This document shows positions 30,149-42,344 of a stretch of DNA of 64,000 nt, in pieces (positions within the stretch are counted from its first letter, which is position 1; the number at the start of each line of letters is the position of its first letter). The notes beneath the pieces were generated by a model. The model was not told where the DNA came from. It ran no database searches and saw only the letters and a list, made by a program, of their open reading frames with translations. A program made the position numbers and the translations under genes. Source of the stretch: Umbilicaria muhlenbergii (taxonomy: Eukaryota > Ascomycota > Lecanoromycetes > Umbilicariales > Umbilicariaceae); NCBI GenBank assembly GCA_000611775.1, contig KK106981.1, forward strand, positions 3,276,672 to 3,340,671, given 5' to 3'.

Positions 30149-32862
30149 ATGGCAACACATGCGCCTCCAAATAGAGCTACGAAGCCGTCTTTTGCAAGCG
30201 TCAGTGTGCCTTTACGTCTCTACTCAGTGCGACATGCATTCCAATGCTGACAAAGTGCAGATTGCAGCGATGGTTCCGACTGCGCAGAATGAAAGATCTA
30301 TGGGAGCTCCTGGAATCAATGGACCGAGAGCAGGGGGAGTTGTACCTTCTGCACACGCCATATCTACCACGCCAACCCAGGGCTTACTGGAAGCACAGCT
30401 CAACCGGGAGCTTGAAGGACCCATGTCCCGATTAGGCATCCGGGAGCTTGAAGGACCCATGTCTCGATTAGGCATGAAGGAGCCTCCACCCGTGTTTAAC
30501 AGCCTGCCTGGAGCAGAGGTGGGTCCCGAACAACGACCTGGGCTCAATGTCGACGATGAGCAGACTCAAATGTCTGCTTCATCGACCAAGCCCGCAAGTT
30601 TGGACGGCAAAAGCGTCGCCTCTGGCACCACTTTTGCATTGGACGAGAAAGAATCTTTACGCCCCGATGATAGCGCAAGTGTAAAAGCTGCGGAAGAGGA
30701 GGACTCGTACTCAGGCCCAGCGTCTGGAGCTCCAAGTTCTCGCGTTGGGTCCGAAGCAGGAGGAAGGGCTTTTCGCGATCAATTTCAGGAGATCTCGCAG
30801 CGCATCGGTCCCGGAATGCCGCGTGCTTCCCAAGCTAATGGAAAAGGCTTCCCTGGTATTGTCGAGGAAGGACCTCAAGGTGCTCTGCCACCACTGGCTC
30901 CCGCAGTCCAAGTGCCACCGATCGTACCTGGCCGGGAGCCTGTCCACATCAGTGGAGGTCCTTTCGGACTTACTCGCCAAGATCCGGATGAGAAATTGCT
31001 AGAAGCTCTAGAATCACCCAAAGATCGTCTTTTTCTTCTAAGACTGGAGCAGGACGTCATCACGTTCGTCAGAGATTCCAAGTGAGTTGCCACAATGGTT
31101 CCCTTGAACAATACTAACACATTTCATCAAGAGAGCCTATCTTGGACTTACCGCCGTGTAATTCATTTTGCCGACTACTGGCCCACAAACTTGCCGATTA
31201 TTACGCTTTGACTCACTTCGTCGACAACGCTGTCAGCTCTGTAAGGTTGTACAGAACACCATATTGCAGACTGTAAGCTTCTAACTTCACGACTGAAATG
31301 CTCAGAACTGACAAAAGCCCGGCAGTCCAACACCGTTGAGCGTTATCTCGAATCCGCCCACTGCCGCAGGCACGCCGCCCTTGGCTCAACCAGCTGTGAA
31401 AATAATGCAGCGAGCTGGGCTCGGAAAGGATGCTCAAAAACGGCGATCCGGCGAGAACACGAATTCGAGCTCTATGATACAGTCAAAAGTAGGTTCCGAG
31501 GCTGGCGATGATGGTATTGCGTCTCCAGCCGACTCAACAATGGCGAAAGACAAGAGCACAATGACACGAGAGGAGAGAGAAGCGATGTATAAAGAGGCAA
31601 GAGAACGAATATTCAAAGGTTTTGAAGATCCAGACTTACCGGAGGGCGCACTTGGAGACCTATCGAATGAAGTGTCTCGGACGAGTTCGACAACCGGAAA
31701 AAAGAAATCGAAGAAGCACAAAAATAACGATGACGGCTTCGAGGCTAGATCGCAGTTCATCCAATCCAGCGCCTACTACCCGGCTATGCAGTACACAGGC
31801 ACGACCTACGACCAGGCAGCTGTTGCGGCAGCTTACTTCAATCCTTATGGTCCGCAGCAAATGAGTCAAGTGGGTCCACCTGGAAACCCGAACATGCCCA
31901 TGATACCACAGCCCTACGGCCAAGCGTACCAGCCGATACCGAACATGCCGAATCCAACAATGGCGATGCCCCAGATGGGAATGTCCAATGGATACACCAC
32001 GTACGGGCCAAACGTCGGTCCACATACGCTCACAGGGTACGGTCAGCAGATGCCGCAGATACCGATGCACTACTATCAGCCCATGCAGCAACCTGCCACG
32101 ATGGGCCAGCAGTCCTCTGCAATGTCCTCACCAGCTTTGAGTAGCAGTGCCCAGCTCGCACGGCCACAGTCGCAGATGTCTGACCAGCCATGGCCGCAAT
32201 CACCATACCAAAGTCCGTATCTGATGCCAGGTAACCAGCATCGTCCCTACCAAGCTCAGGTGCAGAGTGTAGCTGCTCCCGTCTCAGTGCCTACAGTGCC
32301 ATATCAGTATGGTCAGCTGCCTTTCCAGCCAAACATGCAAAGCGGACGGCCGCCACATCCATTACCTGGTAGCTACAACCGACAGTCCTTCAACCCGCAG
32401 ACCAGGTCGTTCGTGCCAGGAAATAGTTTCAGCCAACCTCAGACTGGCTCCTACGGCCCGGTAGCTAATGATGCAAACATGGGCAATCCAAGTCCCAACT
32501 ACTTTGGTGGTAGTCGGCCGACACCATATGGGCCCCAGCCGAGCCCATACTTCCCAGCGCCCTCAGCACCCGTACCGACATCGTACAACTACCCCCAGAA
32601 CGACAGAAACTACAACACGCGGAAGCCCGCCTCTCAGTCAACCGCGTCGCAACCACCAGCCCAGAACTCCTTGTCCAAATGGGGCACTCCCGCGCACCTT
32701 CCACCCAAGCCTCCGCCATCCGAGGTTCCCGTCATGCCGGACAGCCATCATACCCTGCCGGTAAATGTCCACACCGGTATGAACCCTCAGGCCATGAATA
32801 ACGGGCAGGGCTTAGCGCACACCCCGAACGGCACTTACGCATCATCTGGTACTGGCGCCTAG
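30149..32862 (+). CDS. R3H and SUZ domain RNA-binding protein
   Basis: Exons 30149..30199, 30261..31081, 31132..31272 and 31326..32862 encode 849 aa. The introns open GTCAGT, GTGAGT and GTAAGC. Exon 1 reads MATHAPPNRATKPSFAS, joining to IAAMVPTAQ. Residues 60-250 are disordered. The R3H domain spans about 265-345: DRLFLLRLEQDVITFVRD, CNSFCRLLAHKLADYYALTH, VRLYRTPYCRLPTPL, with the Arg-x3-His core (RLLAH). The SUZ motif lies near 415-445 (REEREAMYKEARERIFKGF). From 470 on the protein is Gln/Pro/Tyr-rich, prion-like in composition. Related proteins bind single-stranded RNA and act in mRNA regulation. A 36-bp in-frame duplication (30405-30476) repeats RELEGPMSRLG. GTCAGT is an unusual donor, so exon 1 is slightly less certain. 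Confidence 0.9.
30405..30476 (+). repeat. Tandem 36-bp in-frame duplication
   Basis: Two nearly identical 36-bp units coding RELEGPMSRLGI and RELEGPMSRLGM inside the R3H protein gene. The few differences suggest a recent event. Confidence 0.9.
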
Positions 32863-35244
32863 GGAGCTCTTTAATCTCCACCTGCGGCGCTTGGGAGTAT
32901 GTGAAATGGATGAAACGCATTTGCTTAAGGCGCACTGGGGACGGATTGAGGTAGGGCTGAAAAGCATTGAATGGTGTTTTTATCATTGATTCGATGCCTT
33001 GAATGTCTTGAATGTGCCGAAGGGAATGAATCGCAATAGGATGAATTGAAGGATGGGTGTGGTTTGAATCGATGGAGGCCGCTTAGAGTGAGAGAGGATA
33101 GTCATGTGCTTGCTCGTGATGTTTAACTACTTCAGACTGAGGGTCCTTTCTTTCTGTCTGCCGTGACCTTTTCGGCGAAAGTCTTCCGCGCCCAACAATC
33201 CTCGCCCTTGGATCTCTCATGACTACTCGAGTATGGGTTACTCATGGGCTTCTTGTGCATCAACAGCAGAGCCATCTTGGATAAAGATAATAGAGTCCAC
33301 GTCTGAAGTATTGTAGATTCACTTCGCCGTGGCCGGCTGATACCTCTAATGACCAGATCACTGTGCCCTTGAGGACTGCTTCGGACGGAGTTAAGAGACG
33401 GCAGACGGATAGATATAAAGCATGAGAGGACGGAAACGTGGACGGAGACAGAGACAGAGATGCAGAAAGAGACGTAGATACACAGAAGACGTCCTCCTAC
33501 CTTACACATGGAGTTTATGCTCCGACACTCCCTTAGCTAGACGATAGCAAAAGCTATTCCATTCCGTTACACAGCTATTCCATTCCATTCCCTTCACCTC
33601 ACTTACCCCCTCCATTCATACCCAATTCCACATCCAAACCTCGCATCCCATCCCCGTTCCCGTCCCTGCGCCCCTCGGTCCGAACCTTCCACCTGCACCT
33701 GCATCTGCATCTCCCGCAACTCCAATATCCCCACCTATCCTATCCCATCCCATCCCCATCAAAAACCGCACAAACCAATCCGGCCCTTCCGTTCCGTTCC
33801 GTTCTGTTATGAAAGATTCAAAAATCAGGACGGTCCGACTCCAACCGCCGCGACCATACAATGGCCATCATCACGAGACTGGTGGGTGGTGGGTGGGTGG
33901 GAAGCGCCGGGTTGAGGATGACAAAAGCTCCGAGTGCGGATGCGGGTGCGGATGGGTGCGGGAAGGGGAAGTTACCCAAGCCGAGGCGAGGCGAGGCGAG
34001 GCGGCACGTGGTACGGGAACTGGGGGAGGGGTCCGATGGAAGGAGTCGGAAGTCACATACCTGCCTTACCTGCGGTGGTGCTCGTACTCGGCTGCCCAAG
34101 GCAAGGCAGGTGGATGACTGCAAAAAAGCACACCTTATCTGACCTGACCTGACCTGCCCATTCGCGCCGAACGCATGAATGAACCAAACATCTACTTCCC
34201 AACACAAACACACGGACTATTCTGCGCATGAAAGCACCCAAAATGTCACATCACCGTCACATCACATTCCTCACCAGTCCCAGCAATGCCCAATCCTCGT
34301 TCGCATTAACGACTCTAGCATAATCTGTATGCACCAACCCAGCCGACATAAGGTCAAGCCAAGGCAGTTGCGGCAGCCATGCGCATCTCGGCCCACCGTG
34401 CCGGTCTCCTCGACCGCAATGCCGGTGAGCGGAGTAAAAAACGAGTCCTGGTGCTCTCGGTATCGAACCACCGTCGGCAAAAACTAACAATAAACAGAAA
34501 AAGTATCACCCCGCTAAAATAAATTTCCCAATCCAAAAGGCCTATCGCTTGCTGTAGAACAAAAATGACCTCCCACCAAAAAAAAAAAGGACCCGTGCCT
34601 GCCCGTTTCGTTGCGTGTGATGTAACCCCGTCAACGTAGATGATTTCGCCATTCCCTGTCTTTCCCGCTCCGGTGATGCAAAAGAAATACGCATGATTGA
34701 TGGAAATAGTGGTCGTGGTTTGAGAAACCCTGTGGTGTTCCGACTCCGCTTTCCCCCCATTCGCTCCAAGATGCAAATGGATAAATTTTTTGTGTGATGA
34801 CGGGGTTGATGATGGGGTTTCCTCCCTCCCGCTCCGGTGTGATGCTGGTATTGTGATGGACAGATCTAGCCGATTAAATGAGAACAACTTTTTCGTACAC
34901 GAGTAGAACGCCGGGTTGCTTTTGGTGGTACAGGTAATGAAAATGTGGTTGGTGAGGGACGTTGATGATTGTAGGTAGGTAGTAGAGGTAAGAGGTAGGT
35001 AATCGTGATGATAGGTAGGTAGTAGTGATGTTGTAGTTGGTGACGGTTTGAAGAGGAGTCTCCACGAGGAAGATTGAGACGATCGATGTCGGAAAGAATA
35101 TTGTAAAGAATATGTAAATATAGAACAGGTTTGAAGTAATCGAAGAAGATCCAAGAGATACTAGTGGATGATGCAATTGCTCCGAGAAATAATTTGTCAC
35201 CGTACAAATATGGTGAACACAGGTCGACATCGACAGAGGTGTGA
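32863..35244. other. Convergent 3' region with simple-sequence islands
   Basis: 2.4 kb between the R3H and Ecl1 stops. It contains CCATTCCATTCC and GTTCCGTTCC runs (33540-33800), four GAGGC units (33983-34002), CTGACCTGACCTGACCTG (34140-34157), a run of A at 34579-34588 and GTAGGTAG repeats (34970-35025). Long frames here (for example 34354-35154 minus) have no plausible domain and look like UTR. Confidence 0.5.
33983..34002 (+). repeat. GAGGC pentanucleotide microsatellite
   Basis: Four perfect GAGGC units in noncoding sequence, preceded by CC and followed by GGCACGTG. Confidence 0.8.
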
Positions 35245-35751
35245 TCATGTCATAGTCATCCTTCTCTTCCAATCTCTGACTTGATCGAACGAGCTGGTGT
35301 AGCCACGTAGTTCGTTGCGGGCTTGGTCGGAGAGAGAGGTACCTTGCGTCGACGCAGTCTGAATCGACATCAGTGAAGAATGCGAGGATGATGGAGTTAA
35401 GTTCGACTTTGGAGAACTAGTTTGACTTGACGTAGATTGACTTCTCCGTACCGGACTTGAGCCGTAAGCGGTCCGGGTTTTGGAAGAGAGGTCTCGGGAC
35501 GTAGCAGGCGCCGAGGAGAGACTCGAGGATTTGTAGGCAGAGAAGTCGATTGCGGGCGAGAGGTAGAAGCCAGAGCCGGTGCTCAACTGAGACGACGCCC
35601 AGGAGGCACGAGGGCCGGACCTTGGCGAGACTGGCTCGGATGTTTCCAGGTCGGCGAGGCGGCAGGCTTGTGAACAGTATGCCTCGCCTGAGGTCTGTCG
35701 ATCGCAAGCAAGACAGAAGTCGGGTGACCAGTCCATTTCCATCGTTGTCAT
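35245..35751 (-). CDS. Ecl1-family zinc protein (life-span/stress regulator)
   Basis: A single exon of 168 aa. The start chosen is the first ATG in frame and gives MTTMEMDWSPDFCLACDRQT, with SGEAYCSQACRLADLE completing a CxxC...CxxxC zinc motif: the defining block of the Ecl1 family. The remainder is Ser/Thr-rich and disordered with TAYGSSPVRRSQS and a closing ELRGYTSSFDQVRDWKRR, also seen in filamentous-fungal members. In fission yeast, Ecl1-type proteins extend chronological life span and respond to nutrient and metal limitation. The role here is inferred from the family. Upstream about 250 bp are free of in-frame ATG, and the gene stands alone in a gene-poor stretch. Confidence 0.88.
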   Translation of the reverse strand: MTTMEMDWSPDFCLACDRQTSGEAYCSQACRLADLETSEPVSPRSGPRASWASSQLSTGSGFYLSPAIDFSAYKSSSLSSAPATSRDLSSKTRTAYGSSPVRRSQSTSSQTSSPKSNLTPSSSHSSLMSIQTASTQGTSLSDQARNELRGYTSSFDQVRDWKRRMTMT

Positions 35752-38700
35752 CTGGATGAAAGGTTGGATAGGTAGGGTATAGTGTGACAAGATGGTCTGG
35801 TAAAGGTAATAATTGACGATGGTTTCCGAAGGATTAGGATAGCCGGCGTCAACGACGAAGAAGTGGATTGACCCGAGTAGACGAGGAGAACCTTGGAACG
35901 ATAGAATTGAATGTTGATCTGAACAGAGAGCGTAGAAAGGTAAGACTAGATGTGGAGGTAGTGCAAGGATGAGTCAATCGTGTATGGCGACGATGTGCAG
36001 CAGCTAATGTAAGTGACGATGATACTTGCTAAATGATAAACTCCAGCCCGAGTTCATGCTTTCGAGTTGGTTGGCAGGATCATGGGAAGAGAAAGAGAGA
36101 AGAAGAAGAGTGTCGATGAAAGAAGAGGAGTTTTCTATATGGCTCATGCGTCAGGCACAGAGGAATGCAGAAGTCGTTGCTTCAGTGGTTCCCCCTCCGC
36201 TCGACGAATGGGCAGCGAGCAGCTGTAGTGTGCCGCACGATTCCCTGCACTGCAGACTGGGGGACCATTGGGACCAAGTGATTTGCGACCAGTTTGCACC
36301 GTGCAGCCCATTCGAGCAGAGCAGGCGACAGGCTACAGCAGGAGGGGAAGTGTCAGGGAGTGGCAGCCAGTGGCAGCAGGTGCAGGCTAGCCTGTAATGA
36401 ATCACCTGTGCAGCTGCTTGGGACGGGGGATCACAACCAGGCGTCGCGTTCGTGGGGGGAGAGGGGAGGGGGCTTTTCGGGGGGTCAGCCCCTCGGACCA
36501 TTGTTCACTTGTTCAGGCTTGATGGCGGACAATCACTTGATTGACCAGCTTAGAGTCTGCTTCAGTGGGCCCCCCTCGCACGCATACGAACCGGACAGGG
36601 CATGCGACAACCTACAAGCACCACTAAGGTAGGGACAGGGATGCCGCCCAGGCTCTAACTTGTTCCTCCACTCAGCGCTTCGAGGGTGAACTGCGGGATG
36701 CAGAACGACGCAAACCTCAAAACAGTGGTCTGCAGTAGCAGCAGTTTCGGGTAAGGATCGGGGATGATCTCCAAACGAAACAGAAAACTGTCGTCGGCGG
36801 ACTCGTGGCGCCGTGATGGTCCAGTCACCAAGTTGGTCCGCAATCTCGAGAAGGTGGCGACTGCTCTTTACCTGCGGCAAGTTGCGAACTGCGAATGGCA
36901 GCCACAGCAGCTTGGCTGAGAGTTGGCGGTGCTAGTGAGTAAACGACTAGGGTCCATCACCTTGCAAGGTTCCCAGAGTAATCATCGGGCTTGTCAAGTT
37001 GGCAGAACTTTGCGACATATTCCCCTACTCCGAGTACAGTATTTCTAATCATCGCCGTTCCTGGGTCTTCGCACGGTACTCGTACGGTCGTACGAGTACC
37101 TTGTAGACTACGACCCTGAGTCGCTACTACTCCTGGTTCATTTTCCCGTATCCATGCAAATTTACAGTCATTTGTTGTCGCATGACCCCTTGGGTTCACG
37201 GGCACGGTGTACTGAGTACGTCAACTAGTCGTTTGTTCTACGCCGTAGTCCGTAAGTAGCCCGTCAGTACCATGGAGGACAAGAGGAAATATGTGCGAGT
37301 TCCAGACTTCCCAACGCCTGCATGCAAGGCACGAGGTATGTCAGAAAGGGTCGGTCGTGATGCAATAGAGAGCTCGGAGGAGGTACGCCCGAGCGTGACG
37401 GCTTCATGACCGCTACCAGGTCCCATGGTACCGGTCCACTTCGTAGCGGAATGGCCATTTGATGCATCTCGACCTTTTGGAATTCTCATGGCAGAACATG
37501 TTCAGCTGCTGCATTTGCGTCGACTGATCCGGACTCCGAAGGAAATGGGCGCTGTGCAAACACCCGTTTTTTGGCCCTACCCCTCAAGCACTTGCCCAAG
37601 ATCGTAAGAATAGACGGCAGACGAGCGAAACGGCAGCGATAACGATGAAAACAGAAAGATTGCTGACCGTCCCCATGGCAGACTAATTTGCTTTAGAATT
37701 CCAAGGTGGCTTGTTGACTGGCCGCAATCTGGAGCAAGAGGCCGATCATGAATCACTCGCAGACTCACGCCATTCGATTCCGCCATATTGTCAAAGCGAA
37801 ATTGGCAGGCCAGAGAAATCTACGACAACGCCAGCGCCGGCGTTGGCGCCAAACACAAAAGCAAATGGCCCAGCTAGCCACGCGCATCTGATTCAAGCAT
37901 CGATGCGAAGGCGTTTCCTTTCAACGACCGGCATATGCCCGGGGAATCATTATTTCCCAGGATAAGTACGCGCGTGCAGAGTACTTGAGAGGCATCTGAC
38001 ATGCTGTGACTCTGTCTTCACCACGTACGTTTGCCTCTTTCTGCCTGAACGCACATGAGCTGCACCGTCTCTCCCACGAGAGCGGGCCCGGGGAAAAGTC
38101 ACGGCACGCCAGGCGCCAAGTCGGTGGCTAACTTGTACGAGGAAGTCAATCTTACTCGGCTATCTGCCAATTTCAGTCGCCTGCGGCGCTTCCCCCTGTA
38201 TTCCTCAGTCTTGCGGGTGCTGGATGCTTGCGAGTGACGGGACAATAAGCGGGCACTAGGTTGTTCGTGCAGTCGGCCTTGAAGGGACCATACGGCTGAT
38301 GGATGGGGGATAGCGTCCATGCTGGCTGGTACTGGTACTCCTACATCCAACCGACTCTCCGATAAGACTCGTCCTTAGCCGGAACCACTCTCGGCCTGAG
38401 CATGGAGCCAGCTGAGGACCTCTAGTGAGCACGACAGGCTGAGGAGGCCCACTCTGTCCACGTCCACGGCCACGTTCACTGGCACGATCCGTTACTGTTG
38501 GGATTCTTATCGTTGCGATGCACCACTTCTCTCGCCCGCAAACGACGCCCAACTTAGGCCGGCTGGGGGCTCAGACCCCTTATCCGAAAGGCCTGGCAAG
38601 TTCGTGGCGACGAATGAAGAGCGACCGCATCACCCGACTTACCCCCGCATTTACTTGTGCAACGACAAGGTCGATCCCGCCATAGCTTTCCACCGCGATC

Positions 38701-39438
38701 CATCTTGGCGGAGATGCTCATTGGGTCTTCGCAGCTGTCAAAGTGGAAATCCCTGCGATTGCTTCGGAATCCCCACGTTGCTTGGACCTCCGAGCTGCGT
38801 GGCCCGCCGTTACAAGTATCGTGAAGCGAGTTTCGGTGACGATGCCAAATTGCAAAGATAAATCGCTCATCCAGACTGTTGGCCAGTCGATCTTCCGCTC
38901 TACCAATCACGAGAGGCGAGTGGGGAGCTGGGGCTGGGGCCGGATGTGACAGTGTACTCGTACGCCTACACAGGAAGACAGGCTCGACAGGCTAGGTAAA
39001 GAGGGTCCTAGATCTCCCGTAGTCACGTGCATTTCCTACTGGCCAGTCGAGCCAGTCTCGTAAACGTTGGAAAAGGTATCCCATTCTGGAGTTTGACACC
39101 CTACCCTAAGAACACAGTCATACGAGCGGGTACTGAGTGAAGCCGGTGGTGTTCGCCAACGGCTTCAAACACATGCCGCAAATCGAGATGTCCAAGGAAA
39201 CCGTGCTCGCTTGCAATGACGTCGCTAACGTCGCCGATTGGAACGTCCCAGGCCAGCGTCGCGGCCGCCCTTGCATCGAACCATCTTGGCCAACGAGTAT
39301 TGTGTCTGCCTGATCTGCCCATCCGTGTACTTCTAGAACTACGGATTCAATCGCTCTATGTATTAATTACTCTACAATCCTTGCACCGCCAACCACCCAT
39401 CTTGACTATCTGACTCCATCCATGTGGTGGCTGCCTCA
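35752..39438. other. Gene-poor stretch of 3.7 kb
   Basis: No supportable gene. The left 300 bp are the probable 5' leader of the Ecl1 gene. A perfect hairpin is at 37075-37100. Short open frames on both strands (for example 36533-36880 minus, 38554-38910 minus) show no motif. Confidence 0.5.
37075..37100. repeat. Perfect inverted repeat, 12-bp arms, 2-bp spacer
   Basis: GGTACTCGTACG, then GT, then its exact reverse complement. Several TACTCGTACG/CGAGTAC-like strings are scattered nearby (37030-37037, 37215-37220, 38951-38962). Confidence 0.85.
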
Positions 39439-40381
39439 ATGTGGAACTCCTTGACGAAAGCAGCTAACAGCATCAAGAGGCTGTGGACAGGTAAGCATCC
39501 CTTGCAAGCCCACCACTACTCCTAAAATCCCCCTAAACCACCCACCAGGGCTCTCTTCAGCTACACCTCTCAACGCCATATCCACAGAAAACGTCCCGCC
39601 CCCAGCCCCCACCCCCACCCCCGACCCCCTAATATTCCTCGACTCCACCGGCACCCCCATCTCGACCCTCAACCTCCAAACCCGCACCCGCAACCTCTTC
39701 ATCCACAACTTGCTCTCCCCCCGTCTCCCCGGCGAAGTAATTCTTCAGATCCTCGACTGCGCACACTCCCACCTCTGCCTCCCCCCCACCTACCTGCCAC
39801 AACAAGAGCCGCCCTTACGCATCACCGACGACCGCCGCCACCCCGGTCCCAATGCCTCCCACGGCGACAAAATCATCCTCGCCACTCCGCCGCTCATTCG
39901 AGCCACGCTCAGGAGGATTAGAAAGATTACCTTGACGTGGATGAGCAAGGACCAAGGGTGGAGTTCGTACCCGGAAGAACACGGCACCTTCGAGGAAAGC
40001 TGGACTTGGTTCGACGCCGCCTTGCAACCGAGTACGACCCGTAATGAATCTGACAGTCTGATACCGGAGGTACCGTCTGCGGAGGCGCCGACGCTGAATG
40101 AAGAGGACGGCTCCTTGGTCGACGGCATCCCGCTGAAGACGCGGTACATGCTCCAGCATAACCGGCACGCGGGGCGGGAGATGGAGGCGTATCGTATCGA
40201 GCTGGAGCGGGAGGAGGGGCATGCTATTTTTGAGGAGATGGAGGAGGGGGATCGGATCTGTTTGATGGCGTGTGCGAGGTTTCCGGGGTGGATGAATTTG
40301 GTGGAGGCGGCGAGTGTGCTTGTTTGGGTGGTGGATGATTTGAGGGATGATTTGGTTGTCGAGGGAGGGGAGGGCGGGTAG
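39439..40381 (+). CDS. F-box-like fungal protein, function unknown
   Basis: Exons 39439..39490 and 39549..40381 encode 294 aa; the intron opens GTAAGC and closes CACCAG. Exon 1 reads MWNSLTKAANSIKRLWTG. After a Pro-rich linker comes STGTPISTLNLQTRTRN and LFIHNLLSPRLPGEVILQIL (about 95-115), resembling the LP-x-E-(I/V)-x-x-x-I-L core of fungal F-box-like proteins. The middle (KIILATPPLIRATLRRIRKI, LTWMSKDQGWSSYPEEHGTF) matches the beta-sheet part seen in such proteins, with a conserved Trp-rich stretch. It ends in a Gly/Glu tail. An adaptor role is possible but not shown. The intron and start are supported only by frame and consensus. Confidence 0.7.
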
Positions 40382-42344
40382 GGGATTGAGGAAGGACTGG
40401 TGAGTAGGTGTTAAGTACTGCTAGAGAAGTAGATTATTGTACTTCTCCACACTTACACCGTACTTTTATCTAAAAGTATACTGGGGTTCGGTCGCTATTC
40501 TTATATGTACAATAGAAGTACCCCATTAGTACTAAATGTACGGCCTCGTCAGCTGGAACTGCGCACAGCTATCTCCCCTGTCAAGCACGCAAGGCCTTTA
40601 CGAAAGCGTCCCTCATTAGGTAAGAATCATCTGACCTAGACCTCAATCGTTCGCCGTCTGCTCCGTATCGGGAGCCCTAAAGTGTACGATGTGCTTTTCT
40701 CTGGCTAGGTACGCTAGAACCCTACCATATCGACGTCCCCATTCGAGTAGCTCACCTCGTCAAGATCTTCTGTTTTGAAGCGGTCAGTCCTGGAGGCTGG
40801 CGTCATTTTCTTACGTGTAGGATAGAAGTGTACGAAAGGAAGTTCAGGAAACTTCGGATGCTTTTGGATCTCTGGTCCTACCTTATGCAACGTGGCTATG
40901 TGCACTGAGCGTTTGATGCGCAGACAGTAGCCGGGAGCCTCTGCAGACGTCATCGGCTAAGCGATACCTTACTTATCCAGTCTTTTGCCATCTCTCTCGC
41001 ATGATGGAGATGGACTAGAGAGACTTTGAGAAATGGAATGAACTTGCTGGCTGGTCTGGTTTTAATTGTGGCCATGTGCACTACTAACTAGCATATCCAA
41101 CTTCCGCCCAAGTAGAGATACCTTCCACCTCCGCTGGGGTTCTTCAGCAGCATCACTATCGCGCCGACGACTGTAGACGCAGAGCTGAGGGAGCGCGATG
41201 AGATTGTTTGTCGCGATGGCGACCCTCAATCATTTATAATGAGAAAGGAGATACAGTGGGTCTTAGGAGCCTTGGAAGTGTTGCTATATGCGTGGTGGTG
41301 TTCTGCTGGTGTTGACATTGATATGCCAAGCCGAAAAGGGGTAATCGCGAATACCTTCACCTCGCCACCGTATTCACTCACGCCAAAAGAGCCGCCAAAG
41401 ATGTCAAAAAATCCCCCTTTCCATCCCCCCTTCCACCCCCTCCATGAATCGAACACCCCACAAACTTGTTGATAAAAAATCAGCAAAAGCCCGCCCCTAT
41501 TTTTCCCCTCCTTCCAGGATCCCAAAAAAGCAAAAGAGTTCGCCTTCCAAGTGAGTGGCTTCATGCGGGGGTCAACCCTCCCCCAGGTGAACACACAGAA
41601 CCGAAACACCGGAAGTTTGCACACTAGACTATGATGCCCTATGCTTTACTACATCTCTACCAGCGGAGGCGGTCGCGTCCTTGCAGGCTCTGAACAACTG
41701 AACGAAGGAACGATTGATCTCGGCTTGCTAGCGAGCAGGTCTATCCCTCGGTTGTCGGATGCGTTGGCCCAAAACAGTCGCGACAGTGAGGGGGCAAACG
41801 ATAGACCACTCCGGCTGGATTTTGGATTATAAGGTTGTATTGTGATATATGACCTTTGAATTAATTCACGGGTCGTAAGGCTGGGTCCCGGGGGGTTGGG
41901 AAATGAGGTCGAGCTAGGCCGACTTCAGTCAGCATACTGTAGGCCTTGATGGAGATAAGATAGGATAACAATAGAGGGAACTCACCTCACAATCATCACC
42001 AGTCTATGATGGCCGTCATCAGACCCTGGTGCCCAACACCACATACCCCGTAGCACAAGACGTCCTCTTCTTCTGGGAGCCCCTCAGCGCAGTTCTCGAA
42101 TATCGGTCCACACAATCACCACCCACTATTCACCAAGACTGGTGCACAGAGAAAGATGCCTTGGCATGCTCCGGGGCGCTCCCAGACTGAGCCTGGTTGC
42201 ATCGACGTTCAATGGTCAAGTCCGAAAACCCAAAAGCAGCTAGCTCCGTTCACAAGTTTGGTGTTGAGATCTCAACCATCAACGGAACAGCATTATCGAC
42301 ACACGTCTCGAGAATCCACATGCCTTCTGTTGGTATCAATAGCA
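40382..42344. other. Gene-poor stretch
   Basis: About 2 kb. Besides a weak 79-codon frame (listed separately) I see nothing coding. 41400-41540 is C/T-rich. The right end is the 3' flank of the transporter gene. Confidence 0.45.
40714..40953 (-). CDS. Possible small protein, 79 aa
   Basis: ATG to stop on the minus strand, with an unbiased, protein-like composition: RIKRSVHIATLHKVGPEIQK, HPKFPELPFVHFYPTRKK, and an acidic end with NGDVDMVGF. No known domain. It could be a genuine small gene, a fragment, or chance; possible splice sites inside (GTAGGA, GTGAGC) leave the model open. Confidence 0.25.
   Translation of the reverse strand: MTSAEAPGYCLRIKRSVHIATLHKVGPEIQKHPKFPELPFVHFYPTRKKMTPASRTDRFKTEDLDEVSYSNGDVDMVGF

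Noticed and set aside
34354-35154. 266-codon minus-strand frame downstream of the Ecl1 gene
   Set aside because: Ser/Thr/Tyr-rich reading of simple repeats; no domain. More likely 3' UTR.
40714-40953. Joining the 79-codon frame to an upstream ATG through a 32-nt intron
   Set aside because: The intron would be shorter than fungal splicing normally allows; the unspliced frame is kept only as a low-confidence entry.
41436-41465. tRNA T-loop-like string (reverse complement GTTCGATTC)
   Set aside because: The stem does not pair and no D or anticodon arm could be placed.
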